Positions 36,753-45,843 are shown, counted from the first letter of the stretch. The stretch: 64,000 nucleotides of DNA from Nocardia stercoris (GCF_003696265.1 NZ_RFFH01000007.1:1-64000), one strand, 5' to 3'. Notes: generated by a model from the sequence alone, not told the origin. Numbers and translations are program-made.

Positions 36753-36785
36753 ATCGGCTCGGTCCGCAGTGCGGACCGAGCCGAT
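36753..36785. terminator. Terminator of the LuxR-type regulator gene
   Basis: A perfect 15-bp stem (36753-36767 with 36771-36785, 3-nt loop) begins 12 nt after the regulator stop codon on the minus strand. It insulates the PKS promoter from read-through. Confidence 0.8.
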
Positions 36786-36797
36786 AGGCAGGATTCG

Positions 36798-38159
36798 TTA
36801 CGCGCATTCCGCGGGTGAGATCGCATCACGCAACTCGCTGCGCCCCGATATCCCGAGCTTTCTATACACGTTCGAGAGATGGAATTCCACGGTTCGGATC
36901 GTCAGGAACATCGTCTCGGCGATGTCCTTGTTGGCGAGCCCCTCGAGCGCCAGCCGGGTGATCTTCTGCTCCTGTCTGGTCAGCTTCGGTGACTTCCGCC
37001 GTTCGGAGACCAGTGGCAGCAGGGCGTTCGCCTGTTCCAGCCAGGCCCGGTTGCCGCTGGCGACCGCGTACTCGATCGCGGTCACCAGCACGGTCCGGGC
37101 GCGGATCGGTTCGGCGTTCTCGACGTGCAGGCGCGCCAGGTCGCAGAGGGCCGGCACCAGTTCGTACCGGGCGTCGGCCAGCTGCAGCAGCTCCACCGCG
37201 CGCTCCAGCACGTGTGTGGAGTGGCTGTCGCGCCGGGCCAGGCCGAGGGCACGCAGGGCCGCGCCCACCGCGCCGGGCGCACCCCAGCGGCGGGCGATGG
37301 CCAGTTCGTCCTCGGCGAGGGCGAGGGCCAGTTCGGTGCGGCCGATGGTGACCGCGGCCAGCGCCGCCCGCGAGCGCCACGCGACGATCGCCGAGTTCGC
37401 CACCCGCAGGTCGGCCAGGATGCGGCCGGCGGTCAGGTATTCGGCGAGGCTCTGCTCGTACCGGCCGTCGGCCCATTGCACCGCACCCCGGGCAGCGTGG
37501 ATGTGCGCCTGGTCGGGCAGCTCGTCGATGGGGCCGAACCGGTCGCCGAGCAGCAGCTGGTTGGCTTGCTGGGTCTCCCCCGCACCGGCCAGCGCCTCGA
37601 GCAGCCAGGCGACCGCGACGCCCCGCAGTCCGGCGGGCAGTCCGCCGTCGAGCAGATCCTGCAGTTCGGCGGCGGCGTCGAGGCAGTGGCCGCGCAGGGC
37701 GCGCGCCCGGGCCCGGACCAGCCCCGCGATCTGCACCGACCGCCGGGGCAGTGCACGGCCGCCGGTCCGCAGGATCCGTTCGCAGTGCAGTGTCACCTCG
37801 GCGAACTTGTCGCTGTAGAGCAATACCGACAACGAGAGCCACAGGCATTCCGGATCGGGTACTCGCGTACCCGAGGCCAGCGCGGACTCGGCCTGCTGAA
37901 TAACGGCCGGCCGATTGACAGCACAGTAGATGAATAGCAGGCTCTGAATTCCCCCGCACGTGGCGGGGGAATCCCGGGAGTGGAATCTGGTCGCGGTATC
38001 CGGGTCGATGCCCGGAACGTAGGGCACGAGGTCGGGCAGTGCGTGGTCGCGGCGGGCACACCAGGAATTATCGTTCGGCGCACAATGATTCGAACATACC
38101 GGCGGCGCGGCCCCGTGGCGCTCGGATAACCGTTTCGTGTTGATCACACGATCGGACAC
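36798..38159 (-). CDS. LuxR-family regulator with TPR-like sensor region
   Basis: This 453-residue protein has a C-terminal LuxR/NarL helix-turn-helix (last ~60 residues: LTRQEQKITRLALEGLANKD, then TVEFHLSNVYRKLGI). About 350 residues of helical repeats precede it, resembling the C-terminal half of LAL/MalT regulators. There is no P-loop ATPase. GTG 38159 is chosen because GAGGTGAGG precedes it; the frame remains open to 38300. It sits directly upstream of the PKS operon and is the most likely pathway-specific regulator. Confidence 0.78.
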   Translation of the reverse strand: MSDRVINTKRLSERHGAAPPVCSNHCAPNDNSWCARRDHALPDLVPYVPGIDPDTATRFHSRDSPATCGGIQSLLFIYCAVNRPAVIQQAESALASGTRVPDPECLWLSLSVLLYSDKFAEVTLHCERILRTGGRALPRRSVQIAGLVRARARALRGHCLDAAAELQDLLDGGLPAGLRGVAVAWLLEALAGAGETQQANQLLLGDRFGPIDELPDQAHIHAARGAVQWADGRYEQSLAEYLTAGRILADLRVANSAIVAWRSRAALAAVTIGRTELALALAEDELAIARRWGAPGAVGAALRALGLARRDSHSTHVLERAVELLQLADARYELVPALCDLARLHVENAEPIRARTVLVTAIEYAVASGNRAWLEQANALLPLVSERRKSPKLTRQEQKITRLALEGLANKDIAETMFLTIRTVEFHLSNVYRKLGISGRSELRDAISPAECA

Positions 38160-38420
38160 AGGCCTCACCTCGAACCGCGATCTGTCATCCCCTGGGCACG
38201 CAGCATTCGAGCTCACGCAAACCCGTGCCACACTTGTGATTTCAAGTCTGCAACCGTCGAGGCAGCACCCGCAAGTCGAATACGGTGATGTGCGACACAC
38301 GATTTCCCGGGTGAATGACGAAATTCTTTATCGACACCTCGATTCGAACCCTTGCCGTAAGCCGTGTTTTCGGAATCGAATTGCTCACGGCGCGGCATGT
38401 CCTACCCTGTACCGCCGGCC

Positions 38421-38450
38421 CCGGTGCGCGGCCCGCGGCCCGCGCACCGG
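38421..38450. terminator. Hairpin after the SDR gene
   Basis: Arms CCGGTGCGCGG (38421-38431) and CCGCGCACCGG (38440-38450) form a perfect 11-bp stem with an 8-nt loop. The hairpin starts 8 nt after the SDR stop on the minus strand. Confidence 0.6.
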
Positions 38451-38458
38451 GCGCCCGG

Positions 38459-39271
38459 TCAGAGCCCGGCCAGCAGGTTCCGGGTGAACTGGTCGAGCCG
38501 TCGTGCGGCCGCCGGGTCGAACGGCTTGCCCTCCACCGGGATTCGCCGGCCCTCGACGAAGGCCGACAGGGGTTCGGCCGGTGGGGCGTCGATGAGGTCG
38601 ATGATCGGCTCCGCTGCGGCCGCGATCGGCTTCCCATGCCGGCGCAGGTTCTTCACCATGAGCAGTGTGCTGGGGTCGTAGTCCCCGGCCTGACTGGTCG
38701 CGGTGATCCCCGGATGGACGAGAACGTAGCGCGTCCGGCCCTGCGGATACCGCTCCGCGAACGACACACCCAGCAGATCGTTCAACTTGCCGCCCTGCCC
38801 GAGCGCACCGCCACCGCTGTAGTGGTAGGTGAACTCGAGGTCGTCCCAGTTCACCGCCGACAGACCGGCGCCCGGCCCGGCGACGTTCACGAGCACCGGC
38901 CGTTCCGCTCGCTCCAGTGCCGCCCGCAGGTCGTGGGTGAACAGGTAGCGGCTGAGGTAGAAGTGGGCGAGCGTGCTCTCGATGCCCTCGGGCGTCTGCG
39001 CGCGGTAGGAGCGATAGAACCGAGCGCACAGGACCAGCGCGTCGATCACCGGATAGTCGGCGAGCAGCCCGGCGATGACGGCGCGGTTGCTCGCGAGGAG
39101 ATCGAGGTCGGCCTGCACGAAGACACCGTTCCCGCCGGCCGATTCGACGAAGGCGTTGCCCTTCTCGGCGCTGCGGCCGATCACCACCACCCGGTCGCCA
39201 CGCTTGACGTAGCTGTCGGCGAGGTAGCGGCCGATGCCGTCGGTGCCGCCCGTGATCACGATCGTCTTCAT
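38459..39271 (-). CDS. Short-chain dehydrogenase/reductase-like protein
   Basis: This 270-residue Rossmann-fold protein has IVITGGTDGIGRYLADSYV and, where SDRs normally have NNAG, LVLCARFYRSYR. The active-site region is atypical (VLVNVAGPGAGLS and, further on, LGQGGKLNDLLGV with Lys but no clear YxxxK Tyr), as in WW-domain-oxidoreductase-like SDRs. The substrate is unknown. The start shares one base with the MFS stop (TGATG), so the two form an operon. Confidence 0.75.
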   Translation of the reverse strand: MKTIVITGGTDGIGRYLADSYVKRGDRVVVIGRSAEKGNAFVESAGGNGVFVQADLDLLASNRAVIAGLLADYPVIDALVLCARFYRSYRAQTPEGIESTLAHFYLSRYLFTHDLRAALERAERPVLVNVAGPGAGLSAVNWDDLEFTYHYSGGGALGQGGKLNDLLGVSFAERYPQGRTRYVLVHPGITATSQAGDYDPSTLLMVKNLRRHGKPIAAAAEPIIDLIDAPPAEPLSAFVEGRRIPVEGKPFDPAAARRLDQFTRNLLAGL

Positions 39272-40719
39272 CAGGCCTCCTGGGATACCGGGGCCGGTGC
39301 CCCGTCGATGGGTGCCGCGGACGCGGCGGGCGCGGCCACAGCCTTGCCGGGCAGGAACACGGTGGCCGCGAGACCGATCGCCAGGATCGCCACGATGCAG
39401 TAGTAGGCGTGGTGGAAACCGGCCAGCGGGGTGGCGGCGGTCTGAATGAGCAAGGCTGCCACCGCGACTCCGAACGAGCCGCCGAGCTGGTTCAGCATGT
39501 ACAGCACCGAGCTGCCCTGGGGAACCTGTTCCGGGGGCAGGGTGCGATACAGCGAGCCCTGGGTCGGAGCGCCGGTCGCGCCCATGCCGACACCGATGAA
39601 GAAGCCGGCCACGATGATCCAGAGCCGGCTGGTATCGGCGCCGAGCAGGCTGAATCCGACGGCGCTCGCGACGGTGACGACGCTGCCGGCGAAGGCCAGT
39701 TCGCGCGAGCCGACCCGATCGGAGAAGCGGCCCGTGATGGGCATCGCGATCGCGGCCCCGACACCGAGCGGCGCCAGCAGCAGACCCGACTCCAGGACGT
39801 CGTAGCCGCGGACCTGTTCCAGGTAGAGCGGGATGGCGAAGATGCTCGCGAAGGTGGCCACACCGACGAAGGCACCGACCACGACGCTCGCGCTGAAGCT
39901 GCGGCGGGTGAACAGGCGCAGGTCGATCAGCGGCGGTGTGGTGCGGCGGCGCAGCGCGTGCCGGCCGTAGCCCGCGAGCAGGGCGGCTCCCGCGAGCAGC
40001 GGCACGACGACCTGCCAGGTGGCGAAGGTGCCGTGTTCGGCGGCCTGGGTCATGGCCAGGACGCCCGCCGCGAATCCGGGGCCGAGCAGTGCGACGCCGA
40101 AGGCGTCCAACCGGAATCCGCCCGGCTGCGGTGCCGCCAGGTCGGTGGGCAGGACGCGCAGCGAGAGTACGAAGGCCACGATCACGACCGGCACGCTGAC
40201 CAGGAACATCCAGCGCCAATCCCATTGGCGCAGAATGATTCCGCCGAGGATCGGGCCGAGGATCGGGCCACTGGAGCCGACGATCCCCATGACGCCCATC
40301 ACGCGGCCCGCGCGGCTCGGACCGGCGGCGAAGGCCAGCAGCATCAGCATGAGCGGGTCCACGATCCCGGCGCCGATACCCTGCAGTGCCCGGAATCCGA
40401 TGAGTGTCCCGATGTTCGGCGACAGACCCGCGCCGAGCGAGCCCACGAGGAACAGGCCGAGCCCGAACAGCCACAGCCGCCGTCCGCCGACCCGCTGGAC
40501 GGCCCACGCGGTCACCGGGATCGTGACGGTCAGGGCCAGCAGATAGCCGGTGGACGCCCAGCCGACCGCGCTGAGCGAGGCGTGCAGCGTGCGCGAGAGG
40601 GTGTCGGTCGCGATGGCGACCATCGACCCACTGAGGATCCCCATCAGCCCGCCGAGCAGGAGGACGGCGATCAGGCGCCGCAGGGCCGGATCCAGTCGAT
40701 CGTCGAATGTTGTTGTCAT
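39271..40719 (-). CDS. MFS drug exporter, DHA2 (14-TM) type
   Basis: This 482-residue, ~14-helix exporter has TAWAVQRVGGRRLWLFGL (motif A region) and VGSSGPILGPILGG (motif C), typical of EmrB/QacA-type drug:H+ antiporters. It is divergent from a TetR gene with twin operators in the shared promoter. It could export the neighbouring polyketide or a foreign drug; position favours no single answer. Confidence 0.87.
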   Translation of the reverse strand: MTTTFDDRLDPALRRLIAVLLLGGLMGILSGSMVAIATDTLSRTLHASLSAVGWASTGYLLALTVTIPVTAWAVQRVGGRRLWLFGLGLFLVGSLGAGLSPNIGTLIGFRALQGIGAGIVDPLMLMLLAFAAGPSRAGRVMGVMGIVGSSGPILGPILGGIILRQWDWRWMFLVSVPVVIVAFVLSLRVLPTDLAAPQPGGFRLDAFGVALLGPGFAAGVLAMTQAAEHGTFATWQVVVPLLAGAALLAGYGRHALRRRTTPPLIDLRLFTRRSFSASVVVGAFVGVATFASIFAIPLYLEQVRGYDVLESGLLLAPLGVGAAIAMPITGRFSDRVGSRELAFAGSVVTVASAVGFSLLGADTSRLWIIVAGFFIGVGMGATGAPTQGSLYRTLPPEQVPQGSSVLYMLNQLGGSFGVAVAALLIQTAATPLAGFHHAYYCIVAILAIGLAATVFLPGKAVAAPAASAAPIDGAPAPVSQEA

Positions 40720-40750
40720 GTCCGTGTTCTCCCGCTTCCCGGAACGCAAA

Positions 40751-40768
40751 TTGAACTCACTGGTTCAA
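40751..40768. promoter_or_regulatory. TetR operator, copy 1 (exporter side)
   Basis: The palindrome TTGAAC-N6-GTTCAA lies 32 bp upstream of the exporter start. An identical arrangement occurs 58 bp away near the TetR gene, which strongly suggests the binding site of that repressor. Confidence 0.7.
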
Positions 40769-40808
40769 TGTAACGTCCTAGTCGGTATAGGACAACGGGT
40801 GCGGAAAA

Positions 40809-40826
40809 TTGAACCCATTGGTTCAA
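40809..40826. promoter_or_regulatory. TetR operator, copy 2 (regulator side)
   Basis: This is a second TTGAAC-N6-GTTCAA palindrome. It overlaps a TTCAAA hexamer (40822-40827) placed 17 bp from TAGACT (40845-40850), which would make a good -35/-10 pair for the regulator gene. Binding would then block its own promoter. Confidence 0.7.
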
Positions 40827-40856
40827 AACAGGGACCGGTCGGGCTAGACTGTCGGG

Positions 40857-41510
40857 GTGAGTGGACGTGCGGCGCCGCGAGGGCGAATCGACAAGCGGCA
40901 GGCAATCCTCGACGCGGCGTTCACCGTCTTCGCGCGGCGCGGCTACGCCCAGACCTGCATGCAGGAGATCGCGGAAGTGGCCGGCGCGGCCAAGCCGACC
41001 GTATACAACCACTTCGCCGACAAGGAGGCGCTGTTCCTGGCCGCGATGGCCGCCGTCAGTGACGCGGTGACGACCCGAAACCTGGCGATCGTCAACGAGA
41101 TCCGGCTCCCCGTAGCCGATCTCGACGCCGTCCTGCACCGCACCGCCTACCGGCTCGCCCAGTCCTGCTGCGAGGAACGGTCGCGCGCGCTACGCCGGCT
41201 CGTGTGCTCGGAGGTCAACCACTTCCCCGACCTGCTCGAGACGGTGTACGGACACACCGCCGAGCAACTCACGGCCGCACTGGCCGGGAAACTCGCGCAG
41301 CTCTCGCTGTCCGGCCAGCTGCGACCGTGCGATCCCGCGGCCGCCGCGGAACAGTTCCTCGCGCTGCTGACCGCACCGATGGACAACCGCTCCCGCCTCG
41401 GCACCAGGAAAGTGCCCACCGCCGAGATCCGAGCGGTAGCGAGCGGCGCCGTGGACACCTTCCTGCGCGCCTACGCGACGGAGGCGCCCGACCACACCGC
41501 CGCCGCGTAG
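40857..41510 (+). CDS. TetR/AcrR regulator
   Basis: This 217-residue protein has an N-terminal helix-turn-helix (ILDAAFTVFARRGYAQTCMQ; AKPTVYNHFADKEALF) and a C-terminal AcrR-like dimerisation domain. GTG 40857 sits about 7 nt after a -10-like TAGACT, so the transcript may be leaderless. It probably represses the divergent MFS-SDR operon and itself. Confidence 0.88.
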   Translation: MSGRAAPRGRIDKRQAILDAAFTVFARRGYAQTCMQEIAEVAGAAKPTVYNHFADKEALFLAAMAAVSDAVTTRNLAIVNEIRLPVADLDAVLHRTAYRLAQSCCEERSRALRRLVCSEVNHFPDLLETVYGHTAEQLTAALAGKLAQLSLSGQLRPCDPAAAAEQFLALLTAPMDNRSRLGTRKVPTAEIRAVASGAVDTFLRAYATEAPDHTAAA

Positions 41511-41562
41511 GTGGTTCCGAAGGTCGGGCGGACGGACCGGATCAGGGCCTCCGGCTCACCGG

Positions 41563-42579
41563 TCATGCCGCCGCGGGCAGGTCGAACAGGTCGAACAGTG
41601 CCGGGTTCAGCATGAACACCGCGATCTCGTGAATGCCCGCGGTGTCGAGGGTGAGGACACCGATGCCGAACGGTTCGTAGCGGGTGTGGTCGGCCGATCG
41701 GAGGTACAAGCCGAAGGCGGGCTGGTTGTTCGCCGCGGTCGGCAGGAGTCGGATGTGGCTGCCCACCTTGGCTCGGGCCAAGGAGTCGTCGGGCATGGGG
41801 CTGGCCAAGAAGGTGGCGATGGCGGCCGGTCCTCGGTACCACGTCCGATAGGGCGGCATGACCAGCCGGGCATCGTCGGCGAGCAGGCTTGCCAATGCGT
41901 CCATATCGGCGGCCTCCCACGCCTGCACCAACTTCTGCAATGTCGTGCGGTCGGTGTCTGTCGAGGAGGTGAGCGTGTCGGCGCGGTCGGGTATGTGTGC
42001 GGCCAAGGTGGCTTGGGCGCGGTGCAGGGCCGAGTACACGGCGGTGGGGGTCATATCCAAAGCGGTTGCTGCTTGTTTGGCGGGCCAGGACAGGACATCG
42101 CACAACAGGAGCACGGCACGTTGGCGGGGCGGAAGTTGTTGGATGGCGGTGAGGAATGCCAACTGGATCCGCTCCCTGGCCAGGACCGAGTCCTCGGCCG
42201 AGCAGGCTTGCCCGAGCAAGGAGTCCGGGTAGGGCTGCAGCCAGGGGATGTCGGTAGGCGCGCCGGGCGGCACGGTTCCGGCTTCGGCTGCCTCGGATAT
42301 ATGGGTGGGCCACAGTCGGCGCTTGCGGCGACGCAGCGCATCCAGACACGCGTTGGTCGCGACCGCGTACAACCAGGCACGGAACGTGCTCGTGCCCGCA
42401 TATTGCCCGATCCGGGTCCAGGCGCGCAGCAGTGTCTCCTGGACAGCGTCTTCGGCGTCCTCCGCGGAACCGAGCATGCGGTAGCAGTGCACATGTAGTT
42501 CGGGCCGGTGCGGTGACACCAGCTCCTCGAATGCCCGCTCCGACCCTGCCCGGGCGTGCTCGACCAGCAGCTCACTCAT
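41563..42579 (-). CDS. ECF-like sigma factor with C-terminal SnoaL-like domain (SigG/SigJ type)
   Basis: This 338-residue protein has region 2 (about 10-75: AFEELVSPHRPELHVHCYRM, then DAEDAVQETLLRAW), region 4 (about 140-195: AIQQLPPRQRAVLLLCDVLS) and a SnoaL-like domain (about 215-335). Such sigma factors have no separate anti-sigma; the extra domain modulates activity. It is divergent from the RibD/DHFR-like gene, which may be its target. ATG 42579 is preceded by GGAAGGA. Confidence 0.85.
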   Translation of the reverse strand: MSELLVEHARAGSERAFEELVSPHRPELHVHCYRMLGSAEDAEDAVQETLLRAWTRIGQYAGTSTFRAWLYAVATNACLDALRRRKRRLWPTHISEAAEAGTVPPGAPTDIPWLQPYPDSLLGQACSAEDSVLARERIQLAFLTAIQQLPPRQRAVLLLCDVLSWPAKQAATALDMTPTAVYSALHRAQATLAAHIPDRADTLTSSTDTDRTTLQKLVQAWEAADMDALASLLADDARLVMPPYRTWYRGPAAIATFLASPMPDDSLARAKVGSHIRLLPTAANNQPAFGLYLRSADHTRYEPFGIGVLTLDTAGIHEIAVFMLNPALFDLFDLPAAA

Positions 42580-42810
42580 GTCTGTATGACGTCCTTCCGG
42601 TCGAGGATTCGTCGGTCCCCCCGCACGTTTCTCGCGCCGGTCGCAGCGGGCCGAGTCCGTCCGACCAAATGAGTCCGCGGTCGGCGTCATATGAGTGACA
42701 CCACCAGGAGATGGAGGCACTCACATCGACACAAACCAAAGACGAACCGCAGCAGGACATAGGAATCGGCGGTCTTGTCGGGCCGCTTACCCGAACAGGA
42801 GACAACAACC

Positions 42811-43392
42811 ATGCGTAAGGTGATCGCGGCTTTCAAGATCTCGGCCGATGGGAAATACGGTGGGCCGGATGGATACGCGGACTGGGTCGAGAGCTGGCCT
42901 GAGGACTTCGGTTCGTGGCTGACGACGCAGATCGATGCGTGTGTGCTCGGTGCGGAGTTCTATCCGCTGTACGAGCAGTACTGGTCGCAGGTGGAGGCCG
43001 CGCCGGATGAGATTCACCCGTTCAGCGGACGAATGCCGACGGCGGAAGATGTCGAGTGGTCCGGGTTCGCGGCGAAGACCCCGCACTACGTGGTGTCGAA
43101 GACGCTGAAGTCGGTGACGTGGCCGAACACCCGGATACTGCCGGACCTGGACGCGGTGGCGGCGATGAAGCGGGAACCCGGCAAAGACATCTACCTGATC
43201 GGCGGCCCGTCGATCGCAGGCGCCGCCATCGACGCGGGTCTGGTGGACGAGCTGCGCCTCATCGTCTATCCGCTGATCGTAGGGGACGGCAAACCGTTGT
43301 TCTCGTCGGCGGCGCGGCACGCCATGCAGCTACACACAATCGAGCAGCTGCCGGAGGGCCGGTTGAGCATGGTGTACGGGATCGGGCAGTAA
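42811..43392 (+). CDS. RibD-C/dihydrofolate-reductase-like oxidoreductase
   Basis: This 193-residue protein starts MRKVIAAFKISADGKYGGPD. It has IDACVLGAEFYPLYEQYW, and near the C-terminus the NADPH-binding segment KDIYLIGGPSIAGAAIDAGL with DELRLIVYPLIVGDGKPLF. The family reduces pteridine- or riboflavin-like substrates; the true substrate here is unknown. Pairing with an ECF sigma gene suggests stress control. Confidence 0.82.
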   Translation: MRKVIAAFKISADGKYGGPDGYADWVESWPEDFGSWLTTQIDACVLGAEFYPLYEQYWSQVEAAPDEIHPFSGRMPTAEDVEWSGFAAKTPHYVVSKTLKSVTWPNTRILPDLDAVAAMKREPGKDIYLIGGPSIAGAAIDAGLVDELRLIVYPLIVGDGKPLFSSAARHAMQLHTIEQLPEGRLSMVYGIGQ

Positions 43393-43435
43393 CCACTTTC
43401 GACAGCGAGCCGGGCGCGGAGTCCCGAGCTGGTCG

Positions 43436-43474
43436 GCGGGTGGTGGGTGCGTCTCCCGCGCACCTACCACCCGC
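43436..43474. terminator. Hairpin between convergent genes
   Basis: Two 16-nt arms (43436-43451 and 43459-43474) pair with a single G-T mismatch around a 7-nt loop. They lie between the stops of the DHFR-like and SapA-like genes. Confidence 0.7.
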
Positions 43475-43499
43475 ACAGCCCAGGTGGTCACGGAACCGG

Positions 43500-43964
43500 T
43501 CAGCCGCAGTGCGACGGGCCACCACCAGCAGAGCCGCCGTTGTTGGCGCCGCCGAATGAGCCATACCAGTAGATGCACGTGTGCGGGGCGTACCAGTAGA
43601 CAGGGCCTGCATAGTACGAGTACGAGCCCGCGTCGATGTCCATATTGTTGCTCACGCCGTGGAACGGAAACCCGGGCAGGCCGGAACCGAGACCCCCGGT
43701 ACCCACCGCTGCCACCAGCGCTGTCGGCGTCCCGATCTGTGCCGTCTTCCAGGTGACAACGCAATCGGTGGAACCGTTGTACATCAACCAGACGGTCGCA
43801 TTCGCTTCGATGTTCCCGTGGTCGATCGCGTAATATCCGGCGCCGCAAGCCGCTTCGGGCGAAGAGGCCGCCGCCGCGGGTCCGCCCGCCACTACCGACG
43901 CGACAAAGAACACAGCGGCCGCGAACCCCACGGCCAGCCGTGCCCGTAGCTTCAGAATTTTCAT
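43500..43964 (-). CDS. Secreted SapA-like (spore-associated protein A type) protein
   Basis: This 154-residue protein has an N-terminal signal peptide, MKILKLRARLAVGFAAAVFF, with cleavage near PAAAA. The mature part carries the marks of the Streptomyces SapA family: ACGAGYYAIDHGNIEANATV, DCVVTWKTAQIG, GSYSYYAGPVYWYAPHTCIY and a final HCG. The four conserved Cys probably form two disulfides. The role is unknown; the organism suggested here does not make Streptomyces-type spores. A GGGAG site precedes the ATG. Confidence 0.75.
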   Translation of the reverse strand: MKILKLRARLAVGFAAAVFFVASVVAGGPAAAASSPEAACGAGYYAIDHGNIEANATVWLMYNGSTDCVVTWKTAQIGTPTALVAAVGTGGLGSGLPGFPFHGVSNNMDIDAGSYSYYAGPVYWYAPHTCIYWYGSFGGANNGGSAGGGPSHCG

Positions 43965-44155
43965 AGGTACTCCCTTGTCCCGCAACACATCCGCCGAGCG
44001 CTTGCCGCGCCGAGTGTGACACTCCCGCACGACATTCCCCCGAACTGGGAAGGTCCGCGACCGATGCGTACACCCACGACATCCACTGGGAGCGGTCCCC
44101 GGCAACGCGCCTCGACGGAACAGCATGATCCGGGTGCGAGATCCGGCCGTACCGC

Positions 44156-44899
44156 TCAGGAGTCCCTGCGGCGCAAGGTTTCCCATCCGGCCCAAATCGC
44201 CGCCGCAGCCCAGACGCCGGTGACCGCGAGGCCGGTCCAGGGGCCGAGTGTTCCCGATGGGGCATGGACGAGAACCTGACGGCCGGCCCGGTCGGGAAGA
44301 AACTGGATCAGGCCGCTGTGGCGAGTGACATCGCCGAGCGTGAACGACAGCAACAGTACGACGGGAACGAGAACGCCCATGGCGGCCGCGGCGTTGCGGA
44401 ACATGGTGGCAAGACCGGCGGCGAACAGGGCGATCAGCGCCAAGTAGATCGCGCATCCGACGATCGCGCGCCACGCCGCCGGATCGTCGGCCCGGACCCG
44501 GTATTGCCCGAGCAGTGGCTGCCCGGCGAAGAAGCACAGCGCTGCGGTGGGTAGCCCGGCCAGCAGTGTGCTCGCGCCGATCACTACGAGATTGGCCGAG
44601 TACACCAGGCCCCGACGTGGTACCGCGGCGAACCAGATGCGTGTGCCGTCGTGCCGGAACTGGGCCGCGGCGCAGACGGCTCCGACGCAGATGGCGGCGA
44701 GCTGACCGAAATTGACGCCGTAGAAGGAGACCGACAGCGCATCGAAACCTGGCTTGCCGGCGTCGTGCTTTCCGAGACCGGCAGTCCCGGCCAGCGAGAA
44801 CCCCACGGTGGCCGCGACCATCAGTGCGACCAGGCCGCTCGATACCGGCAGGGATCGGGCCTTGATCCACTCGGAGTGCAATACAGCTGTGAAAGACAT
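44156..44899 (-). CDS. ABC-2 type transporter permease
   Basis: This 247-residue protein has about six membrane helices. It opens with the family-typical HSEWIKARSLPVSSGLVALM and has QFRHDGTRIWFAAVPRRGLV before helix 3. It pairs with the ATPase encoded 2 bp upstream. Together with the following sensor kinase and regulator genes it resembles drug or antimicrobial-peptide export modules. Confidence 0.8.
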   Translation of the reverse strand: MSFTAVLHSEWIKARSLPVSSGLVALMVAATVGFSLAGTAGLGKHDAGKPGFDALSVSFYGVNFGQLAAICVGAVCAAAQFRHDGTRIWFAAVPRRGLVYSANLVVIGASTLLAGLPTAALCFFAGQPLLGQYRVRADDPAAWRAIVGCAIYLALIALFAAGLATMFRNAAAAMGVLVPVVLLLSFTLGDVTRHSGLIQFLPDRAGRQVLVHAPSGTLGPWTGLAVTGVWAAAAIWAGWETLRRRDS

Positions 44900-44901
44900 T
44901 G

Positions 44902-45843
44902 TCACATCACCTTTTCCGGTGCGGTTCGAGAAGAAGTGGCGGGCGTGAACTCGACGGCGTCGGCGGTCAGAGCGAGGTATGCCTGTTCGAGGGTTCCTGC
45001 CTCGTCGGCTAGTTCGAGGACCGGTACCGCGGCCCGGACCAGCACCGGACCGACCGTGTCGACCCGGGCGCCCGGGACGTACCAGCACCCTGGCTCGCCG
45101 GGGAAAGGATCGAAGCCCGCGCCGGCGAGGACGGTGAGCAACGGTTCGGGTGCGTCGGTGCGGATCCGGACACGCGGCTGGGCGTAGTGATCGATGAACT
45201 CACCGACGCTGGTGTCGGCGAGGATCCTGCCGCGTCCCAGCACCACCAGATGATCGGCGAAGGAAGCGGTTTCGGTCATCAGATGGCTGGAGACGAACAC
45301 TGTCCGCCCTTCGGCTGCCAGGCCGCGCAGGGTGGTGCGCAGCCAGATGATGCCTTCGGGATCGAGCCCGTTGGACGGCTCGTCGAGCATCAGGACCGGC
45401 GGATCGCCCAGCAGTGCCGCGGCGATGCCGAGTCGCTGACGCATGCCCAGCGAGAACGTTTTGATCCGTTTGCGGGCCACCGCTTCGAGACCGACTTGCC
45501 CCAGTACTTCGTCCACCCGTCGGCGGGGAATTCGGTCGACGGCGGCGAGAGCCGACAGGTGCCCGAGCGCGGTCCGGCTCGGATGGATGGCGAACGGGTC
45601 GAGCAGGGCGCCGACCACCTGCTGCGGATGGCGTTCGGTGGTGAACGGGCGGCCGCCCACGGTCGCGCGGCCGGATGTCGGCCGGTCCAACCCCAGGACG
45701 AGCCGCATCGTCGTGGATTTTCCAGCGCCGTTGGGGCCGAGGAATCCCGTCACCCGTCCGGACCGGACCGAGCACGTGATCCGGTCCACTACCCGTTTCG
45801 GCCCGTAGTCCTTGGTCAGTTCGTGAAGGTCGATGGTGGTCAT
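44902..45843 (-). CDS. ABC transporter ATP-binding protein
   Basis: This 313-residue ATPase has Walker A GPNGAGKST, signature SLGMRQRLGIA, Walker B VLMLDEPSNGLDPEG and the H-loop SSHLM. A ~90-residue C-terminal extension follows, as in bacitracin/drug-type ABC-2 exporters. It is transcribed divergently from the histidine kinase gene across a 100-bp promoter region. Confidence 0.88.
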   Translation of the reverse strand: MTTIDLHELTKDYGPKRVVDRITCSVRSGRVTGFLGPNGAGKSTTMRLVLGLDRPTSGRATVGGRPFTTERHPQQVVGALLDPFAIHPSRTALGHLSALAAVDRIPRRRVDEVLGQVGLEAVARKRIKTFSLGMRQRLGIAAALLGDPPVLMLDEPSNGLDPEGIIWLRTTLRGLAAEGRTVFVSSHLMTETASFADHLVVLGRGRILADTSVGEFIDHYAQPRVRIRTDAPEPLLTVLAGAGFDPFPGEPGCWYVPGARVDTVGPVLVRAAVPVLELADEAGTLEQAYLALTADAVEFTPATSSRTAPEKVM

